A stretch of DNA of 54,279 bases from Candidatus Saganbacteria bacterium. GTDB taxonomy: Bacteria; Margulisbacteria; WOR-1; XYC2-FULL-46-14. Shown here piece by piece: positions 50,452-54,279 of the stretch (positions are counted from its first letter, which is position 1; each line of letters begins with the position of its first letter). A program made the translations under genes and the position numbers. Location of the stretch: contig JABMQY010000033.1 in the NCBI GenBank assembly GCA_013202975.1, forward strand, positions 1-54,279. The letters are read 5' to 3'. The notes below the pieces were generated by a model that saw only the letters and a program-made list of their open reading frames with translations, did no database searches and was not told the DNA's origin.

Positions 50452-51594
50452 ATGATTAAAGCAGTGGTTTTGGCAAAGGGGAGTGGAAGCAGATTGGGAC
50501 TTATGACAAGCAGAAACAGCGTCAACAGAAACAGCATCCCAAAAGGAATGGCAATGCTTTGCGGCCGGCCACTACTTTGGCATATTCTTTCATCACTAAA
50601 ACAAACAGAGGTTCATGACATAAGAATAGATCGTGGTTACCTGGGAGAGCAGATAGAAAATTATTTTGGAGATGGCAGACAAAAACTTCAAAATAGATTT
50701 AATATTCAGTATTCCAAGGATAGAACAATGAGGGGAACAGCAGCTTCCCTAGAACTTCTAGCGGGACAAAAGGGAACCACCCTTGTTCATTATGGAGATG
50801 TAATTATAGATCGAAGATTCTGCCTTAATGACCTAATCGATTTCCATAATGAAAAAAACTCTGACGTTACCCTTCTGGTTAAACATGTTAATGATGTCAG
50901 AACCTGCGGGATCGTCCGGCTTTCCGGCACTGACGGAAAAATACTCGAATTGGCCGAGAAACCATATTTAGATTATCCCACGCAAATCCCGGGATGGATA
51001 AACTGCGCTGTATATGTTTTGAGCGAAAGAGCAAGAGAAAGATGCCTGTCTTACCTTCAGCCGGAAGAAGATCCGGATAATTCAAAAAATGATTTTATGA
51101 AAAATATTTTCCCAAAACTGCTAAAAGAGGGCTTCTCATTCCATGGCTTTCCTCTTAACCATTTTTGGCGCAGTGTCGATAGCCAAAGTTCTTTATTGGA
51201 TCTTCAATGGAAGGCGTTGAGCGGGGAAATGAATCTTCAAATTCCAGGCCGCTTACACAAAAAAGGTAATAGTAAAATTTGGATTGAAGGAGACCCGACA
51301 ATAAGCAGAGATGCAGAATTAAGAGGCTTTGTATATATTTCGTCCGGTGCCTCTATCAATGGACAAGCCAGAATTTGCAATGCCGTTATTGGAAACAACG
51401 GCAAAATCTGGGGAAGAATTGAAAATAGTATTTTCCCGGGCGCTTTTGGAATTTTATCTTCTGATGATTTTGAAGTGGGAGAAAGAGCTTTAATCAGAAG
51501 AAGCATTGTTTGCAGCGGAAAGATCCATTCTAATTTAGATTCCCAGGTTGCAGCCTGGGACGGAAAAGAATTAGTAGTTGAAGATTTAACCTAA
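50452..51594 (+). CDS. NDP-sugar pyrophosphorylase-like nucleotidyltransferase with beta-helix tail
   Basis: 380 residues. The N-terminal nucleotidyltransferase fold begins AVVLAKGSGSRL and has GRPLLWHIL, LVHYGDVI (the DxD-like position) and LAEKPYLD. The C-terminal 100 residues look like a left-handed beta-helix (ISRDAELRGFVYISSGASING). Family members join NTP and sugar-1-phosphate. The signature loop is unusual: GSGSRLGLMTSRNSVNRNSIPKGM carries S for T and about eight extra residues before PK. GGGAG lies 7 nt before the ATG. It is the last gene of the module B operon and suggests that a sugar donor is part of this pathway. Confidence 0.85.
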   Translation: MIKAVVLAKGSGSRLGLMTSRNSVNRNSIPKGMAMLCGRPLLWHILSSLKQTEVHDIRIDRGYLGEQIENYFGDGRQKLQNRFNIQYSKDRTMRGTAASLELLAGQKGTTLVHYGDVIIDRRFCLNDLIDFHNEKNSDVTLLVKHVNDVRTCGIVRLSGTDGKILELAEKPYLDYPTQIPGWINCAVYVLSERARERCLSYLQPEEDPDNSKNDFMKNIFPKLLKEGFSFHGFPLNHFWRSVDSQSSLLDLQWKALSGEMNLQIPGRLHKKGNSKIWIEGDPTISRDAELRGFVYISSGASINGQARICNAVIGNNGKIWGRIENSIFPGAFGILSSDDFEVGERALIRRSIVCSGKIHSNLDSQVAAWDGKELVVEDLT

Positions 51595-51628
51595 ATATTC
51601 CATCAATACAATCCCCTCAAAATAACCT

Positions 51629-51655
51629 GAAATTTTTCAAAAACCTGCACGAAGA
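51629..51655 (+). promoter_or_regulatory. sigma28-like promoter of the macroglobulin-like gene
   Basis: GAAA at 51629-51632, a 15-nt spacer, and CACGAAGA at 51648-51655. The flanks match the 13119 promoter almost base for base. Confidence 0.72.
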
Positions 51656-51666
51656 AAATGCTGTAA

Positions 51667-51687
51667 GGGCAGCTTTTAAAGCTGCCC
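51667..51687 (+). other. 5'-leader hairpin
   Basis: GGGCAGCTT / AAGCTGCCC with a 3-nt loop, starting within a few nt of the predicted transcription start and ending 6 nt before AGGAGG (51694-51699). It is a probable mRNA-stabilising 5' stem-loop; no T tract follows. Confidence 0.7.
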
Positions 51688-51706
51688 GAATTTAGGAGGT
51701 ATATAT

Positions 51707-54279
51707 ATGAAGGTATTATCAAGAATCGGATGGTTTGGACGACAGTCTCTTGGATTAGCAGGTAATCTGGCAATGAACCCGGTTTCAACTCTTAGAGCAG
51801 CAAAACTTGCCTGGAAAAATGGAGCCGGCCGGACTGCAGGCAATTTTTTATCTGATGCCAATCTGCTTGCAAGAAGTCTTGCCGTCGGCCCGTCACCAAT
51901 GATGGCAATGGATACCAGCGCACTAAAAGGAGAGCTAAAACCATTTAGCGTTGAAGAATCAGTTGTTGATGCTGGCCGTGAAAGAAAATTTGTTGTAACA
52001 AATGATAAAGGAGAAATTCTTGCCCCGCGCACTGACGTAGCTGATGCCCTAAATCTAAAACTAATCTCGGTCTCGTCAGACCAAAAAACCTACTGGCCAA
52101 ACGAAAAGGTAAATTTAGCAATTCTCTTACCCGGCCGTCCAAATGCAGAGGTTGAAGTCACTTTAACCAAAAAAGATGGCGCTCCGGTTGAACTAGGCAA
52201 ACACACAGTTGACGAAAATGGCGTTCTTAGTCTAGTAGTGATGAATGGAGAAGAAGATCCACTTGGGCTTGGTGAATACACAATTAATGTTAAAACAGTA
52301 GACAAAACAATTTCTGCCGAAGCAGTAATCTCTGTTGTAGAAGGAACTCTAGGCGCTCTCTCCTTTGGACATACCTGGGCTGAGCTTAAGGGGGATGAAG
52401 AAGAGCTGCCTCCTGGATATTGGTATCTTGTAGGCAGGCGCGGTGGAAGAGCAGGGGATCGTTGGGGACATGGCATGAATGTAGGAAATATTATAATGGA
52501 CGAAGGCAAACCATATAATGGAGAAGTAACAATTAATGTACGCTGCTACCTGCCACAATGTAACGGTGTAGAAGCTGCTCCAGCGCAGAAAGTAAATATT
52601 GAAGATGGTGTCTTAAAAACAGTACTAAATACTGATTATCATTCCGGTCCATTCGAAATAGAAATAATTACAGAAAAGGGATCAATTCGACACTTATTCG
52701 GCCAATCCGGACATGTTGAGAGAAATATGGTTAATATTTCAGAAGGTCTTGGCAATCAATTTAGAGCAGGAATTTCGCCATACGAAGGGACAACTGCGGT
52801 TGATGGCAGATCAGTTTACTACGAAAAAGCAGAGACAGAGGATGCAGCCCTTCTTTTGGAGAGCCCGGTAGCCGATGCCTCTTCTAGGACCCGCTTAGTC
52901 GCTCAATCTGTAATAGAAGATCTTAAGATTTTTGTGCATATCCCTAATCCCGATGGAACATTTAAGGTTCAAGAGTTATCTGACCTTCCAAAAACAGTTC
53001 AAAAGGGTGAGGTAATTGAAGTTCCGGTTGTGGGTCCTTATAGCACGATTGTAGTAGCAGGAAATAAAGTTGCCGGAAAAGATAAAAAATTCTTTGAAGG
53101 CTATTCGCTGGTATTTACTCCAGGACAACTGGCTGTACAAATTGATGCCCCTAGCCAAAGCTCTCCAATGGCAGAGGTTGCTCTGGGAGTTCGAACAATT
53201 AATCCGATTACCGGAGCACCACTCACATCTTCCGGAATCTTAACGGTCTTTGACACCCGAGTTGAGTCTCCTGAAGCTACCGGACCACTAACCTCTGCTC
53301 TTGGCCGCTCTTTTAGAGATGGAGCAGAGACACTGGGAGAACTTGAAGATACATTGGGCTTCGGTCGTTATATGAACGAAGACCTGATGGACTTTGATGA
53401 TGATGATGGTGGTATGGAGGTGTTTGGCCTTACCGGAGGTTCTGATCGCAGTCTTGGGGGTTATGGCATAAGGGATAGCGGAGTGAGACATTTTTCTGGT
53501 GGAGGGGGACCGGTTCTTCGTCGCATGGCTTTTTTAAGCGCGGGTGCTCCAACTTTGGGAGGGGGATATGCCGGTCGTGGTGGTGATTTCGATTCTGAGG
53601 AAATACCGGCAGAGGAAGGAGAGCTTAGAGAGGGGACCCAAAAAGTTGTATACAGTGAACGGATCAGCACCGGGCCGGATGGTTTTGTTAAAATAAAAAT
53701 CGCACTCGGCCCGCAAACCGGAAGATATAGAGCAGCATTCTCTGCAGTCAAAGGGACCGAATTTGCAAAAGGGAGCGCGCAAGTTGATGCAACCCTGCCA
53801 GCATCAGTAGAAGCCCCTTTACCAAAATTCTTAGTCGATGGAGCAAGGGTAGAAGCAAGGGTAATTGTTAATAATTCAACTGGGGGAGAGGTTACTCTTC
53901 GAATAACTGGGGCAGGCTTGATGGCTCCAGTAATTAAAAAACTATCAGGAGAACGAGAGGAGGTCCCGGTAACATTAATCAGCGGCCGGCCGGATGACAA
54001 ATTACTAATGGAGATTATTGGAGCAGATCAAAAAGTAATCGATTCGCGCCAGCTCACAATCGGCAATGTTTCAAATCAAAAAGCAACAACCTCACGACTG
54101 GTTATTTCTGACGGAGATACACCGGTATCGGTTGCTCCCGGAGAGAGGGCTGCAGTTTTTAGAAATGTCGGACAGATGCTCTCCGGAATTTTAAGAAATA
54201 TGATAACCACAACCGAGTCTTGGTTTCCTCATGCCGAAACAGTTACTGCAGATGCCGCGGTAAAAGCCCAACTCTTAAA
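51707..54279 (+). CDS. alpha-2-macroglobulin-like large protein, 3' end outside the window
   Basis: 857 codons open to the window end, starting at an ATG 7 nt after AGGAGG. The first 49 residues have no acidic residue and seven basic ones; there is no classical signal peptide. An MG-type beta domain (YWPNEKVNLAILLPGRPNAEVEVTL) begins near 125. A long Gly/Asp-rich, probably disordered stretch runs from about 545 to 640 (DFDDDDGGMEVFG, FSGGGGP). Later, VEARVIVNNSTGGEVTLRI and the NVGQMLSGILRNMITTTESWFPHAE segment recall the thioester-region neighbourhood of macroglobulins, but no GCGEQ motif is seen. The assignment is tentative. Confidence 0.7.
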   Translation, partial: MKVLSRIGWFGRQSLGLAGNLAMNPVSTLRAAKLAWKNGAGRTAGNFLSDANLLARSLAVGPSPMMAMDTSALKGELKPFSVEESVVDAGRERKFVVTNDKGEILAPRTDVADALNLKLISVSSDQKTYWPNEKVNLAILLPGRPNAEVEVTLTKKDGAPVELGKHTVDENGVLSLVVMNGEEDPLGLGEYTINVKTVDKTISAEAVISVVEGTLGALSFGHTWAELKGDEEELPPGYWYLVGRRGGRAGDRWGHGMNVGNIIMDEGKPYNGEVTINVRCYLPQCNGVEAAPAQKVNIEDGVLKTVLNTDYHSGPFEIEIITEKGSIRHLFGQSGHVERNMVNISEGLGNQFRAGISPYEGTTAVDGRSVYYEKAETEDAALLLESPVADASSRTRLVAQSVIEDLKIFVHIPNPDGTFKVQELSDLPKTVQKGEVIEVPVVGPYSTIVVAGNKVAGKDKKFFEGYSLVFTPGQLAVQIDAPSQSSPMAEVALGVRTINPITGAPLTSSGILTVFDTRVESPEATGPLTSALGRSFRDGAETLGELEDTLGFGRYMNEDLMDFDDDDGGMEVFGLTGGSDRSLGGYGIRDSGVRHFSGGGGPVLRRMAFLSAGAPTLGGGYAGRGGDFDSEEIPAEEGELREGTQKVVYSERISTGPDGFVKIKIALGPQTGRYRAAFSAVKGTEFAKGSAQVDATLPASVEAPLPKFLVDGARVEARVIVNNSTGGEVTLRITGAGLMAPVIKKLSGEREEVPVTLISGRPDDKLLMEIIGADQKVIDSRQLTIGNVSNQKATTSRLVISDGDTPVSVAPGERAAVFRNVGQMLSGILRNMITTTESWFPHAETVTADAAVKAQLL

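Noticed and set aside
51676-52509. Several minus-strand ORFs across the last gene
   Set aside because: They are shadows: the plus strand stays open from 51707 to the window end with a promoter, leader hairpin and AGGAGG.

Overview
The window looks like chromosomal DNA from an uncultured bacterium with a Gram-negative type envelope. It encodes a PorV/PorQ-like barrel, other barrel-like proteins and a giant secreted protein with FlgD-like Ig domains and a C-terminal 'NYPNPFNPNNE' module. The mix of 7TM-type histidine kinases, an RRM protein, LRR/HEAT proteins and Pro-Asn-Pro-Phe repeats would suit a Margulisbacteria/Saganbacteria (WOR-1) type lineage. That is a low-confidence guess from protein style; no marker gene was compared.

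Layout. 1-57 is the 3' end of a 5S rRNA. 175-6149 holds four related cytoplasmic-looking proteins (two with leucine-rich repeats) that share a new N-terminal module, plus a protein with RNA polymerase alpha-CTD-like helix-hairpin-helix motifs. 6289-10562 is a signalling locus: two CheY-like regulators facing a 7TM histidine kinase and a PhcB-like methyltransferase. 10620-16562 has a cyclophilin, an RRM RNA-binding protein, unknown proteins, a nitrilase-family amidohydrolase, a lytic transglycosylase, a Cys-rich peptide that may be a RiPP precursor, and a small basic protein. 16616-28469 is a 3,654-residue secreted protein with a PorV-like gene. 28525-31119 holds a Tat lipoprotein and an SGNH-hydrolase/barrel protein. 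31116-39925 and 39922-51594 are two parallel modules. Each has two membrane sensor genes, a soluble histidine kinase, a sigma54 activator and a divergent operon with a radical SAM enzyme. From 51707 to the end is an alpha-2-macroglobulin-like protein that runs out of the window.

Regulation is the most striking aspect. I read twelve promoters of the form GAAA-N15-nnCGAtAt/a, all with a spacer of exactly 15 nt. This is the FliA/WhiG (sigma28) architecture, yet no flagellar gene is present. They precede the LRR locus, the alpha-CTD-like protein, the RRM protein, two unknown proteins, the amidohydrolase, the transglycosylase, the lipoprotein, one SGNH protein, one sigma54 activator and the macroglobulin-like protein. 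Beside each of the two sigma54 activator genes lies a palindrome, and then a GG-N10-GC (sigma54) promoter in front of the divergent operon. The proposed circuit is: sigma28-like factor -> sigma54 activator -> radical SAM operon. The sensor input appears to be split between divergently transcribed genes, with half a GAF domain on each side. Several transcripts look leaderless.

Many products of these circuits lack Sec signals yet carry surface-type or eukaryote-like domains (LRR, HEAT, SGNH-barrel, MG). How, or whether, they leave the cytoplasm is an open question.
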